A DNA stretch of 64,000 bases, taken from positions 7,375,501 to 7,439,500 of the forward strand of contig OZ021729.1 in NCBI GenBank assembly GCA_963978545.1, read 5' to 3'. The notes beneath the pieces are model-generated. The model was not told the origin of the DNA. It searched no databases and was given only the letters and a program-made list of their open reading frames with translations. Source of the DNA: Linyphia triangularis. Taxonomy: Eukaryota; Arthropoda; Arachnida; Araneae; Linyphiidae. Shown piece by piece: positions 23,913-36,084 of this stretch. The position numbers and the translations under genes are program-made. Every line of letters starts with the position of its first letter. The stretch's first letter is position 1.

Positions 23913-25389
23913 AAAGAATTATATAGATAGAGCATTTTGCAAAATCCCATTAAAATAAATCCCCTTTATATATTTTTCTAAAATAAATGTGTCTATTGTG
24001 AAGAAGAATTTCTATAGAAAATATACGTTTCTTTACCTCAAATGAATATATATATATTTTTATCCTTAAATGAAATATATATATATCTATTGTTATCCAA
24101 CAAAATAATTATAATAGTCAAAATCAAAACGTTTTCATAAAGAAATCTATAATGGCGAAAAGGACTCACGTCGTCTAAATTTGTCCGCTAAGTTATCGAA
24201 TCCTTATAAATCTTCTTTTGGTAACCATTTATAAGGATTTTAGAATCGTAATGCAGTTCTGAAATCATAACAAATGTGGTTTTCCTTGGGAATCCATTTA
24301 TTAGGATTTTAAAATTGCAGTTCACTTTAAAAGTAATAGTACATACTATACATCGGAAGCTGCTGGGTAGTTGTAGAAAATGGATCCAAACAATTTCATT
24401 ATTAAATGATTCAAATTTATATAAAAAAAATGCAGTCATTTCGTTATTACAAAACTGGAAAAAAACCTTTTACTCCGGCGAAACTCCAATGCAGTAGCTA
24501 TTTCCATCATAAAAACTCTAAGTAAAATAGTCTCAAGGACCTATTCAGCCCTAGTGTTATTTGAAATATATATATTCAAGAATTTTTTTTTTTCTACAAA
24601 AGTATTTCACTTTATCTTTGACATCCTAAATCCATCCAGTAGAAATGTACCTACATGCCAAGTTCAATTCCGAAAAATATTTTTCAAGACCTTCTAGAAG
24701 GAAGTCTAGGCAATCTTGAATGATTCAAAAGACGGGAATCTAAAAAGTAGGTTATTTTTCTATGTTCCATCAATGTTTGATGGAGTGTTTTAGTATTTCT
24801 TTAGTAGCATTTACATATGGAGATAACATCTAAAATGCAATGTTAGGGGAAGTTTTCTTTGAATTCCTCTATATATTTCCAATAAGCTAGATTCCTTAGC
24901 TTTTCCTTTTAAAGTCCCTGTAAACACGAGAAGAACTTATATAGTTGTTTTTATTGCTGTTAAATAAGTCATGTGAGCAGTTTGCCGTACTTTTTACCTG
25001 GATGAAATAACCCAGGTAGCAGAGAAGTATTGGCTAATGTCAAAAATTTGGCCAAGAATTGATATCTGGGAAAACTGGTTAGTCCATGCTGAACCTCGAA
25101 CATCGTTCCAAAATACACAATTAAAAAAAAATCATGCCAAAACAATCGCAAAACATATTTTTTACCATTCCGTCATTTCTTATAATACTATATTTAAATT
25201 TTAAGACTGCATCAACATTTCAATACTTCCAGTATAGTTTACCCAGGATTGGGCGAGATTGGCCACCATCCGTAGCAACGGCCAGTCTACAACGATCCAC
25301 ATCGCGATTGGCCAGCGGATTTGTGATACGGTGGAAGTGGAATTGAGAAAGGAATCTGTAACTTTGACAACACATACCAGCGAAACAGT
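23913..25389. other. Unassigned interval
   Basis: AT-rich sequence. Inverted short words (ATTTATAAGGATTTTAGAAT near 24228 and a related word near 24296) are the only structure seen. Confidence 0.35.
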
Positions 25390-26053
25390 TAGACTGAGAG
25401 GCGACTGCAATTTGTGGACCTCATCGAACATCATTCTGAATTTTTTTTATAGAAATTGGAGAAAAGTGAGTAGATTACGAATCCACTGGTCTGCCGTGGT
25501 AAAAATGGCCGAAACTTGTAAAAAATCGACTTTTAAGTTGAATTAAATCCAAATGTCAAATGTGCCATAACTTGCCTATAATGAGCGTTTTTATTTTTTT
25601 ATTTGGAAACCCTCACTCTTTAATTTTCAATTAAGAAGGTTGCAAACGATTCGGATGTGTGGCGATGGCTTTCTTGCATCTTTCACAAATGAGCCAAATT
25701 GGCAATAAATATTACGTCACTGATGACGTAACTGATGTCGCTAACTTGGCTTACTTTTAAAAGATACAAATTTTCCCAGCCAGAGATCAGAAATCGTTTG
25801 CGCTTTTTCTCATCAAAAATCGAAATGCAGTGGGTTGCCAGACGAAAAAGTTTGTTCTCTTTTTGGCAAGTTATGACTTATTTGGCAATCGGATTTTAGT
25901 ACAACTCATTCCAAGTCAATTTTTGACCAGTTTCGGCCATTTTTGTCACGGCAGACCAGTGGATTAGTATTCTACTCACTTTTCTCCAATCTCTATAAAA
26001 ATTTCAGAATGATGTTCGATGGAGTCCAAAAATTGCAGCCGCCTCTCGGACTA
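25390..26053. mobile_element. Near-palindromic element P, copy 1
   Basis: About 664 bp whose two halves are inverted copies. Outer ends read TAGACTGAGAGGCGACTGCA and its inverse. Shared inner words are GGAGAAAAGTGAGTAGATTA, CCACTGGTCTGCCGTGG, AAAATGGCCGAAACT and CTCTTTAATTTTCAATTAAG. The central 20 bp are TTACGTCA-CTGA-TGACGTAA (25712-25731). Reading frames such as 25259-25546 and 25201-25434 run across the arms and are not genes. Superfamily unknown. Confidence 0.85.
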
Positions 26054-26883
26054 AGTGTGAAGCAGTAAAAAGAGTCAAGTCGCAGTATAGAAAGGTATGA
26101 AATTTAAAATACATCGGTTTTCAAAATTGATTGAAGGGAGTAAATTTGGTGGCGTTTGCATTGGGTTTACCAATAAGGCCCATTTTTATTAGGACATAAT
26201 TGTCAATAAAAAAACTGGCGAGCACGTTGCACTGAAACTAGTCTGCTATACTTGCAAGACCAATGTTTTCTGCAAAAGTGAACGTTGGGACTATAGTATC
26301 CAGTAAGTGAATAGAAGGCCCTTTTCCATGAGGGAAGAAATAAATTCATTTTGTGATATTCAGTTATTACAACAATTTATTGCTACCTTTCAATAATGCC
26401 ACTTATTTTCAAAACTAGTGTAATGATGATTCCACATATGTTTTTACAACATACCATTTAGATCATTTTCCTATCTCTCACTGTTTTGCTGTTGCGCCAT
26501 TTCAAAGTTAGGTAGTTCATTTCTTAAAAACCAGTATCAAATGTAAGGTTTTTTTTTTTTAAATCCTTTATAGTAACTTCAATTGTGTGTGTGTGTGTGC
26601 GCGCTAGGGAGGTTGAAAAAAAATATATTTTTGGAACGCATGGAGGTGAAAAAAGTTGTTAAATGTCTGGATAAGAAAACCTGCAAAATATTTTTGGAAA
26701 AAAAAAATAATATATTGCGATCGCTCATTCACCTCAAAGTTTAGAAAAAATACAAAAAAAAAAACTTTTTGTCCTAAAATTTGTTTCATTTCTAAACGTT
26801 ATATTGTTGTTTGCAATGTGTTCTGAATTAGTGGTATAACACAGGAAAACACTAGTCTATGCATTTTTAAAACACATATTAAT
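26054..26883. other. Interval with a GT microsatellite and possible HINE-like 5' end
   Basis: TTTTTAAATCCTTTATAGTA at about 26553 resembles the start of the repeat at 43095, 51337 and 62971. A (GT)n/(GC) tract follows at about 26585-26604. Nothing else was recognised. Confidence 0.4.
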
Positions 26884-27265
26884 AACTAGCTAAATACTCG
26901 TGCTGCGCCACGAAGTTTTACCATGTGCATTATTTTAGCCAGCTGTGAGGCCCCGCGTTGCAGAAATACGTCATTGGTGTATAGATCATAATTTTTGGCG
27001 CTTCGCTCGCAGGGAGGTTCATCGCAACTCAAAATTAGGGACGCTTCGTTCGCTGAAATATTTATTGACACGAAAACACAGGCTTAATTCACTCGTTGAA
27101 AGGTTCATTATTATGCAAGCACAGGCTCGCTTCGCTCGCTGAAAGGTTCATTGCTGTGTAAGCATAAGCTCACTTCACTCATTAAATTCTAATTGCTACG
27201 TAAAGCCTTAGTATCAGAAGCCTCTCCCCTGTCGAGAAACAAAACAAACAAATCCCCGTTCATAC

Positions 27266-27731
27266 TGTTGCATAAATTGTCTGTATATATTGTAAATAGT
27301 GACGTATTATTTCAAAATTCTATTGTAATTTATTTTTATCCTATTTTATTTAGTAATTAATAGCGATTATACAAGTTAGAAAAAGGTGGCAACACCTAAA
27401 GTAATCGAGAAGTTTCGAGATATTTCTTTTCCGATGAATTGGCTGGAAATTTCGAGAATGTCTCACGCGCTTGTATATAAAAGACTGGAGAACGGGAAAG
27501 TTTTCAGATTGACTTCGGATTTCGTTGAAAGCTGATCGCTTTGTTTACCTATTGGAGTGAGCTTGTATAATCGCTGAATTCGAAGTTATTTTTGTTGAAG
27601 CTTGTGTTGAAGTTTGAGAGTAATTAAACTGTTGCCTGTGAATAAATTTTGTGATTTTTCTGAAGAGAGAATAAATATTTTTATACCGTGAAAACTGTAC
27701 CATCATTGCCTCAGCGGAAAAATTCGTAACA
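27266..27731 (+). repeat. Solo LTR, family 1 (Ty3/gypsy)
   Basis: 466 bp, the same length as the LTR at 2472-2937 and nearly identical to it. Flanked by the 4-bp duplication ATAC (27262-27265 and 27732-27735) with no internal region, so it arose by recombination between two LTRs of a full element. Confidence 0.95.
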
Positions 27732-27796
27732 ATACAATAATACAACACTCCTTTAAGATTATTTTAACACGTGTTTGTGGAAAGCAAAATTAGAGG

Positions 27797-28260
27797 CCAA
27801 AACTACTTATGTTGAAAATTTTAGAACTGTAGCCTTATTAGAAATAATTTTGTAAACTATTAATTAATCAAAAAAATTAATTAAAAAAATTAATTAAAAA
27901 GAACTAAATAAAAATTTTAAATTCTGTTTTTCAAAAGTCCAATTAGAAGGCTAAAACTACTTATGTTGAAAATTTCAAATCTGTAGCCCTATTAGAAATC
28001 GTTTTGTAAAATATTTATTAATTAATTAAAAAAGAACTAAATAAAAATTTGAAAATCTGTTTTTCAAAAGTCCAATTAGAAGTCTAAAACTACTTATGTT
28101 GAAAATTTCAGAGCTGTATCTCTATTTGAAGTCGCTTTGTAAATAATAAATTAATTAAAAAAGAACTAATTAAAATTTTAACATTATGTTTGACATACAT
28201 AAAATTAGAAAACCAAAACTTCTTATGTAGAAAATTTCAGAGCTCTACTGAAATTTTAAG
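27797..28260 (+). repeat. Degenerate ~130-150-bp tandem repeat, four units
   Basis: The phrase AAAACTACTTATGTTGAAAA followed by TTTCAGA-like text recurs near 27800, 27950, 28086 and 28215, separated by AT-rich ATTAATTAAAAAAGAACTAA words. Units have diverged. Confidence 0.8.
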
Positions 28261-28667
28261 TAGGTTTCTATAGATCCACAGAGCCACAAACAGACATACA
28301 CACAGCTTGTTTTATTATTATAGATTAAAAATACATAAGAATAAAAAAATTTGTAAAAAATAATAATCTTCTGTAAAATGGGTACTAACATTATTTATTA
28401 TATATTTTTTTTTATTGCTGTTATTTATTTTATTCACTTTTCTAGAGCTTTCTATCTTTGAACGAGACTTTTGCTGAAAAGTCGAGCTTTATGGAGTTTT
28501 AAAAAAGAAGGTGTTGTCCTAAGGTCTTATCGTCAGCGCCACCCACTTTTTGTCTTCTCTCTCTACTCAAGCGTTCCACAGCTTGTGAGTGACAAGGAAA
28601 CGAGTTGAAGTTTGATTTCAGTGATTCCTAGTAGCCGAGAAACGCTGACCAATTTCTCCAGACATGA

Positions 28668-29344
28668 TAGACTGAGAAGCGACTGCAATTTTCAGACCCC
28701 ATCTAACATCTTTCTGAATTTTTTATAGAAATTGGAGAAAAGTTAGTAGATTACGAATCCACTGGTCTGCCGTGGCAAAAATGGCCGAAACTGGTCAAAA
28801 ATCGACTTTTAATAAGTTGAACTGAATCCAATTGCCAAATGCGCCATAACTTGCCAAATAATGAGCATTTTTTTTTTTTTTTTTTTTTTTTTGGTAACCT
28901 TTACTCTTTAATTTTCAATTAAGAAGGTTGCAGATGATTCAGATGTGTGGCTCGGGAAACTTGTATCTTTTAAAAGTAAGCCAAATTGGCAACATCAGTT
29001 ACGTCATCAGTGACGTAATGTTTCTTGCCAATTTGGCTCATTTGTGAAAGATGCAAGTAAGCCATAGCCACACATCCGAATCGTCTGATACCTTCTTAAT
29101 TGAAAATTAAAGAGTGAGGGTTACCAAAAAAAAAAAAAAAAAATGCTCATTATTTGGCAAGTTATGGCGCATTTGGCTATCTGGTTTTAGTTCAGCTCAT
29201 TCCAAGTCGATTTTTGATCAGTTTCGGCCATTTTGGCCACGGCAGACCAGTGGATTCGTAATCTACTCACTTTTCTCCAATTTCTATAAAAAATTCAGAA
29301 TGATGTTCGATGGGGTCCAAAAATTGCTGTCGCCTCTGAGTCTA
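28668..29344. mobile_element. Near-palindromic element P, copy 2 (inverted orientation)
   Basis: 677 bp. The arms match copy 1 and the palindrome is the most complete of the three, including the CTCTTTAATTTTCAATTAAG blocks and poly-T/poly-A tracts at mirrored places. The centre is TTACGTCA-TCAG-TGACGTAA (28999-29018). The 4-base loop is the reverse complement of that in copies 1 and 3, so this copy lies in the opposite orientation. Confidence 0.87.
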
Positions 29345-31016
29345 CTATGTAAAACAACATAATATTTATTTGATGGAGATCGCTTAAAGGGATTTGTAAC
29401 TAATTCAAAATATTAGAATGTTTTTACCTGAAAATGAAGACCCACTTGGATAGGCAGTTAAGTGAAATAGCTGTTTTGTATGATTTTTTCAAAATGTGTC
29501 CAGTCATCCAGAGAAATAAATCGTACAGTTAGAAAAAAGAAAACAATATTTCCCAATAAGTGTCGTCGAGTAAAATTGCATAAGATAAGGCTTATTAAAT
29601 TTTAATGCCTTCGTTAAAAATAAATTTACCTGTACTTCTTTATACCTGAGGGTAGAAGATGATTGAAAACGAAATGAAGCAAGCTTATGAATTTTTGTGC
29701 CGTATACAAAATCTTTTAACCCTAAAATAATATTTGTTTAATGTTTTTACAATTGTATATTTTTAGAAATTTTTGACATAATTTTTTTTTTTTTTCTTAA
29801 ATAGGAAATTGAGATTCAACAGTTTTTTTACGAAATTTATTTTAAATTGTGATAAGATAAATTTGATACCTCCAAGATTAATATTGATTAATACTCCTTT
29901 AAGATTGAAGGTGCACTAGTAAATATTTTTTTTTATGAAAGTTAGTAATATTATTTAACTTCAACATAAAAAAATCTTTTGTAGCTCGGAGAATGTCAAA
30001 TTGATAATTCAGTTCTAGTTACATCTTGAAGGGAAATAGATGATGTGCTAACTAGCAGGCTAGCAGATGTTGTGTTAACCGTACCATAATATAACTCATA
30101 AAAACAGAGTTTTTCAAATGAATTCTTTATATGCATGTTAGGAAGCGTCTTATTTTTGAAGGTGTTAAATTTTTTACTGGACACTCTCTCATTTTGTTCC
30201 ATTTGATGAGACAATTTTTTTTTATTTTTTTTTTTTATTATTAAAATCAAATGATATTTAGTGGTTACTACCAGCTGTGCAAAATCTGACAAATTTAGCA
30301 TTACGCAAGCATTCCAATAAACGTGTTTCATGTATTCATTAGAGTATTTAATTTTTCGGCGAGTAATTATTGAATCATTATATATATTAAACTTCAAGTA
30401 GAGAGCTTATGCATTGATTTTATTCCTAGAAACTCATTTAAATTTAGTATTAACATATCAATTTTAATTATAGAACTAAACTTAGAAAAGTACTTAAGTT
30501 GATATTTTGAAAATATTTCTTTAATTGATGGTTTTAATTTTTTATCACATTTCTTTAATTTTTTTCCTCCCTTTATTTTTAGTTGCCGACCTTGTTTTTG
30601 TAATAAAAAAACTAATACTCTGTAAAAGTGTATTTACGTAGCTATTTAACTGTTTCTTAACTGTAAACGCAACCATTTCATTGTTTATGTTTACTTTCTC
30701 TTGATACAACTTCATGTGCTTTTTCTTTGCTTTCTAATGATTTTAATCAGCTTCTGTTCATTGAAATTGTTTTGTAATCTTTATCTCTATTTGTAAGATT
30801 AGTTAAAATTATATGCAAATTTTCTAAATCATTAAATTAATTAACACAATTGTTTTCATGATAAAACCTACTATAAGAAAACAAACCATGATATGACTCA
30901 TATGCCAAACATCCTCACTGCATCATAGAAAACTTCTATCCAAAAGCGAAACCGTGTCTATTTTCTTCATTTCAAGCAGATTTTGAAGCAAACTACTAAA
31001 ACTGACTGCCATTCAG
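29345..31016. other. Unassigned AT-rich interval
   Basis: A 133-codon minus frame (29996-30397) has a lysine run and no recognisable domain; I leave it uncalled. No repeat ends were seen. Confidence 0.4.
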
Positions 31017-31849
31017 TAGTACATTGAGAGGCGACTGTAATTTTTGGATCCCATCGAACATCTTTCTGAATTTTTTATAGAAATTGTAGAAAAGTAAGTA
31101 ATTTACGAATCCACTGGTCTGCCGTGGCAAAAATGGCCGAAACTGGTCAAAAATCGACTTTGAATAAGTTGAACTAAATCCAATTGCCAAATGCGCCATA
31201 ACTTGCCAAATAATGAGCATTTTTTTTTTATTATTATTTGGTAACAATCACTCTTTAATTTCAATTAAGAAGGTTGCAGACGATTCGGTTGGTTGGTTGT
31301 TTTCAGATTATCTGGCACAGTCAGCAACACAAGGGCTATAATGCGCCGAAACATTCGTCATTAGACAAGCCAACATACATTTACAAACACCCATGCCTAA
31401 CACGGGACACGAACCCGCAACCTCGTGGTATAGAAGCTAGCAGATGATTCGGATGTGTGACTATGGCTTACTTGCATCTTTCACAAATAGCCAAATTGGC
31501 AAGAAACATTACGTCACTGATGACGTAACTGATGTCGTCAATTTGGCTTACTTTTAAAAGATACAAGTTTTCCTAGCCAGAGATCAGAAATCGTTTGCGC
31601 TTTTTCTCATTGAAAATCAAATACAGTGGGTTGCCAGGTAAAAAAGTGTGCTCTTTTTTTTGGCAAGTTATGACATTTGGTGATCGGATTTTAGTTCAAC
31701 TCATTCCAAGTCCATTTTTGATCAGTTTCGGCCATTTTTGCCACGGCAGACCAGTGGATTCGTAATCTACTCACTTTTCTCCAATTTCTATAAAAAATTC
31801 AGAAAGATGTTCGATGGGGTCCAAAAATTGCAAACGCCTCTCGGATTAT
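31017..31849. mobile_element. Near-palindromic element P, copy 3, with a SINE inserted
   Basis: The arms match copies 1 and 2. The centre TTACGTCA-CTGA-TGACGTAA is at 31509-31528. The extra length is the SINE fragment at 31279-31439. Without it the element is about 660 bp. Confidence 0.85.
31279..31439 (-). repeat. 5'-truncated SINE1 inside element P
   Basis: Minus-strand SINE1 missing the first part of its tRNA-like head (it ends at GGTATAGAAGCTA). Flanked by GCAGACGATTCGG (31266-31278) and GCAGATGATTCGG (31440-31452), a 13-bp duplication with one change. Confidence 0.9.
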
Positions 31850-32526
31850 AGTTATACTTGTCATGGAGGTGTGGGCTAAAGCCCGAATACCAACGAAATT
31901 AAAACATGTGGTTGCTCAAATAAAATAATTGTTTTGAGATTGAGCAAACTTGAAATAGGTCTAAAAAAGTTTCAAAGTTGGGACTCTTTTCAGGCAGCGC
32001 AAGGATAACAACCCTATTGCCGACACCAAACTTACCAATGATAGTGAATAAATTACATGTTGCTTACGCCTTTCCAAAGATAGGACTCAAACACTGCCCA
32101 CATCTATTTGGCGATTGATTTGATGCCAATGTATATTTATAATTCGTATTTGTGATTTCATTTGTTTTAAGGTGACCCGGTTAATCAAAAATTATAAAAA
32201 TATCGTGTTTTTTTTATTTTTTATTTTTGCCTTTTTAAAAAGCCACATTCTTCTTCTTTCCAATGCTGTTTGAAGTTTGTTTGTGCGAAATCTAGAAGTA
32301 TTTTATTTTAATTTTTATATGCAACGCCAAATCGTCGAATTTGCCCTTCCAGGCTTCATGTGTATGGTGAGATAGTAAGTGACGTCACTTTATGGTCTGC
32401 TATTTTTTCATCATTCTATATTTAAATCCTTTATATTCTTACATTAACTTTAAATAAAACTAAATTTCGCTTCTTGTTTGGCATTTCTCACGTTGTTTAT
32501 TTTTAAGTGTGTTGAAAACATCGATA
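31850..32526. other. Unassigned interval
   Basis: No gene or clear repeat. TTTAAATCCTTTATATTCTT near 32422 recalls the HINE-like 5' end. Confidence 0.35.
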
Positions 32527-32826
32527 TGGGCTCCCGATAACCTAGGCGGTAGAGTACCGAGCTCGTAACCGGAGGGTTGCGGGTTCTGTCCTCGTCCCGC
32601 CAAATATCGGTGTGTAGCTAATGGGGGCTGGTGCACATTAAATCTGTCGTGGCCTCAATGTCCTCTCGTTGGTGTGGTGGGGTCGGAGATAGGGGTTTAC
32701 ACTAGAAGATTTCGATCTCGTATTCTTCTAGATGCTCAAAATTACGAGACGTATTTGGCTGTGTTAAGCACTTTATAAGTGGCAGAAATAGACAGTCGGT
32801 GGTTTCAAAATAAAACAAAACAAACA
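32527..32826 (+). repeat. SINE3 (tRNA-derived)
   Basis: The head GGGCTCCCGATAACCTAGGC, then GGTAGAGTACCG and CGTAACCGGAGGGTTGCGGG, resembles a tRNA with A box, an anticodon-like CGT loop and a weak B box (GGTTCTGTCC). A ~200-bp body and an AAAATAAAACAAAACAAAC tail follow. It is the only copy in the window. Confidence 0.8.
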
Positions 32827-32950
32827 AAACACCAAGCATACGATGACAACAAAATCAGCGCTAATGTCAATGAATATAAAAATTGGCAATGCATATAACA
32901 GATTTATATATTAAAAACTTTGTTTTTATGTGTTATATTATTTGTCGTAT
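32827..32950 (+). repeat. 3' part of the HINE-like repeat
   Basis: ACACCAAGCATACGATGACA, then ATTGGCAATGCATATAACAG and AAAACTTTGTTTTTATGTG, match the 3' ends of the copies at 43095, 51337 and 62971. Confidence 0.7.
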
Positions 32951-33388
32951 TTTTATTGTATTGTGTCTTCTTTAACCTATTATTTGTTTTTCGAAACCAA
33001 TCATAAAAACATTACTTTGAATAGTGGTCTTAATGATTTAGAATAATTAGACTAGACAGGAACAAACACTTGTTATAGTAAGCACTGCTAATGCATTTAT
33101 GTCTATGCTTTTTCTATAGCCGCATTTTTATAACATAACATGTTACCATAATATGTTACAGGCTTACCAGTGAAGGATTCTCCTTTAAAATTAAATAACT
33201 CAAAAGCTAAGATCGATGGAATAATGAAACAAAAATTATAGTAATTTTGTAGGCTTTAAAAATATTACCCTATAGACCCTGTTTAATGCTCTACAAATTA
33301 GTGCGAGAACATTAGGTTCGGAAATGCTTATTAAATATTACTCAACTACAACCCCCAATTTATTATTATTATTATTATTTATTAATAA

Positions 33389-34107
33389 TGTCGCGTGGAT
33401 GGGTTCGAAAGACTGGAAGCCAAAGCAGATCAAATCAGCAGAAATTTATTATGATGTAACTCTTCGCAGATTCTTTTACAATTCCAGAACTTTCCATTTT
33501 AATAGACTCAATACAGCTATTTATACAGACGAGCACAAACAAACAGCAGTTAAAAACTAGATACACAACTGCTAAAATCAACGCAAAAGACAATGCAATG
33601 CAGTTCACTTTCGGAACTACTCTGAATGCTCGCTGAGAGACAACTAACTAACTAAATCAACTCTCTATTGGCCGTATATAGGAAAGCTTCCTTCGCGAAT
33701 CTTCTAGAGATAGAAATTTGGAGAATTTTCCGGATCGCAGTCGAAAAGCCCTATACAGGTACGTAGGGACCGAAAGTGTCGCCAAATGGTCGCCAAGTTT
33801 GGCGTCATTTGGTGATTTCTCACCAAATTTGGCGACAAAATTAGTCGTCAAAACTGTCGCCAACTTGGCTCTATCTCGTCAACTTGGCGAGATTGCTATT
33901 AACCATAATGTTAAATGGCCTTCTCCTTGTAAAACTCGTTTTCCATCATTATCTCTGTAATACTCGTTTTCAAGCATTAAGAGATGCATTGCAGGAAAGC
34001 GAAGTAAAGACAAACTCTTGCACTCCCTTATGCGAAATGTAGATACATTTTCCTTTTTACATAGTTAATACTACGAAATATTTACAAATATACAGAAATT
34101 CGTAACA
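33389..34107 (-). repeat. Solo LTR, family 2, copy C
   Basis: 719 bp, TGTCGCG...CGTAACA on the + strand, same orientation as copy A. The motif cluster is at 33775-33885 and the TATA-like word (minus TATATAC) is at about 33675. Flanks are ATAA and ATAT. Confidence 0.86.
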
Positions 34108-34264
34108 ATATTATTTTACTTAGGAGTAGCATCCTTTTCATAAAAAAGCTTCGGGGACTCGAACTCAAGGGCCATAAGCATTAGAACCCAGGCGTCGTTT
34201 TCCTTTTGTATCTCACCTCGGTTAAATCCGCTTCAGTAAATTTATAATTTTCAATTACTCATAT

Positions 34265-34600
34265 ATTAACATACGGTAAAGAAAGTATTGTTTTCGGTAT
34301 TAAAAAAAAAAAAAAATGCATTTCTCCACGTTTCGGAAAATCTTGATTTCAAAAAAGAGGTATTCTCGAAAAGACCTTTTAAATACCTATAAATATCTTT
34401 GGAAAAACCTTTTAAATACCTTAGGATTTTAGTAATGGTGTGTACGCTGTACGTGATCAGCTTAACTCTCGAAAAAATTGACCTATGATGTTCAAATTTG
34501 GTGTACGGGTCAGTGGTGGCCATGAGACCTACCATTAAGGTTTTCGTCAAATTCGCACATGCGCATAAAGAACGACTCTAACAATTTCGATCAAAATCGC
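34265..34600 (-). repeat. Dispersed repeat R, copy C (partial)
   Basis: Minus-strand match to the middle and tail of repeat R (AAATTTGAACATCATAGGTC, ACCTTAATGGTAGG, ATTTTGATCGAAATTG-type text). Confidence 0.65.
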
Positions 34601-34735
34601 TGAGTCCCAGTAAAAACACGGACGATGGCCGCTTCACGGCTAGTTGCCGGCAGTACTGGGTGGGTGATGGCCACGTAATGCCATCAATGGCCCACTCGCG
34701 GTTCGTTACTGGGATACCATCAGCTTATTTTTTTT
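34601..34735. repeat. TGGCC-rich repeat fragment
   Basis: Contains GATGGCCGC, GATGGCCACG and AATGGCCCACTC words, like those in the larger block at 39930-40322. Both blocks abut a copy of repeat R. Confidence 0.45.
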
Positions 34736-35231
34736 AGGCCAACCTCTTCTTGTCCGTTGATTACCATCCAGCACTTTAGTAATATAACCGGTGGCAACGG
34801 TTACGTCATCGTATCGTGCCTTCTGCTCATGCTCATGATTGTTTTGAACTTTCGTAAACACGACTTTTTTTTCACTTGATTTTCTAGTAGCCATTGCATG
34901 CAGACAAAATTGCTACGTTTGTGATATCTTCTGGTTTGGTTTGGTTGTTGTTTTATGGCGCAAAGGCAACACAAGGGCCAGTGATATCTTCTGCGTCATT
35001 ATTTTTCTTTTATTTCATTGAAAACGTGAACATCGAACGATTGTTTTTATTTCATTGAAGAAAAGGATCGGGAAATATTCATCATGGAAGGAAATCGACG
35101 TGTAAGTAACACATTTTTTTTTATATTTTTCCTTATGTTGTATTCAATTGTATTTTACATAGTTATACGATATGTCATATATACATGAGGACAACATTTA
35201 TGCACGACATAATGTATGTGTGGTTCAGTAT
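34736..35231. other. Unassigned interval with a short open frame
   Basis: The minus strand 34894-34706 encodes 62 residues of mixed composition starting MATRKSSEKKVVFTKVQNNH. It has no recognised family, and its 3' part runs into the TGGCC-rich repeat. A SINE-like scrap lies at 34935-34980. Confidence 0.35.
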
Positions 35232-35245
35232 GCATCGTGTTGAAC

Positions 35246-35425
35246 GCCGACCAAACGGTATAGTGGTTAGCGTGCTAGCTTCTAGACCGCGAGGTTGCGG
35301 GTTCGAGTCCCGTGTTAGGCATGGGTGTTTGTAAATGTATGTTGGCTTGTCTAATGATGAATGTTTCGGCGCATTATAGCCCTCGTGTTGCTGACGGCGC
35401 CAGATAATCTGAATACAACCAACCA
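35246..35425 (+). repeat. SINE1 copy
   Basis: 180 bp flanked by an exact 14-bp duplication GCATCGTGTTGAAC (35232-35245 and 35426-35439). Intact A and B boxes. Confidence 0.95.
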
Positions 35426-35439
35426 GCATCGTGTTGAAC

Positions 35440-35698
35440 GAACATTAACTAATATTCTAGCCTTCAACTGCTGTATGCGGTCTGACAGACCGCGAGTCAT
35501 TTTTTGTGGAATGCTTCCATCCCCTAAAATATTTCATCTTTGACTTTAAAATTATTTTCCCGATACTATGTTTCTTAAATTTTAATCTGATGTTCATTAA
35601 ATTGTTTGATGCTGTAGAGACCACATGTTGCCCTTGCGCCAAAAATATCAAACTACCCAACCACAGCAGTTAAGGGCTAGTTTTGTTTCGAATGTTTT
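35440..35698 (-). repeat. Partial copy of the TTAA-type MITE at 61704
   Basis: CGGTCTGACAGACCGCGAGT, GTCATTTTTTGTGGAATGC and TTTCTTAAATTTTAATCTGA match the interior of 61704-62035 in reverse. The ends are degraded (AACTGCTGTATG against the CAGTTAAGGG side). Confidence 0.6.
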
Positions 35699-35711
35699 GA
35701 TATATTTAATG

Positions 35712-35893
35712 GTTGGTTGGTTGTATTCAGATTATCTGGCGCCGTCAGCAACACGAGGGCTATAATGCGCCGAAACTTTCGTCATTAGACAAGCCAACAT
35801 ACATTTACAAACACCCATGCCTAACACGGGACTCGAACCCGCAACCTCGCGGTCTAGAAGCCAGCACGCTAACCACTACACCGTTTGGTCGGC
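35712..35893 (-). repeat. SINE1 copy
   Basis: 182 bp flanked by GATATATTTAATG (35699-35711 and 35894-35906). Boxes intact on the minus strand. Confidence 0.95.
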
Positions 35894-36084
35894 GATATAT
35901 TTAATGTAAGTGTATAGGTGCATAACCCAAACCACGATTCCTTCCGAATACTAGCTTTTAATTCTTTCCCTCCTTCGTGTTACTTATTTCCTATGTATAA
36001 CGATTTTTGTACTGCAGATTAGAGCCAAAGATATTTAAAGTAATGTATATAGTCCTTGTATAAATGATTTGAATGTTGTTAGTC

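Larger units (their letters stand above)
26884..28327. repeat. Dispersed element with CTAG...GCTTCGCTCGC start and TATAGATT end, holding a solo LTR
   Basis: Begins AACTAGCTAAATACTCGTGC with repeated CGCTTCGCTCGC words near 27000 and 27130, and ends CACACAGCTTGTTTTATTAT then TATAGATT. The start and end styles recur in the element at 60735-61256. It encloses the LTR at 27266-27731 and degenerate ~130-150-bp tandem units at 27797-28260. Outer boundaries are approximate and the class is unknown. Confidence 0.5.

Noticed and set aside
25201..25546. Overlapping 77- and 95-codon frames on opposite strands
   Set aside because: They run into an arm of palindromic element P.
29996..30397. 133-codon minus-strand frame
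   Set aside because: Low-complexity lysine run, no recognisable family and no supporting context.
35175..35429. Recurring 60-100-codon frames containing TRDSNPQPRGLEASTLTT (also near 17061, 23649, 35713, 37793)
   Set aside because: They are SINE1 copies read as protein; each is bounded by a short direct duplication and has Pol III boxes.
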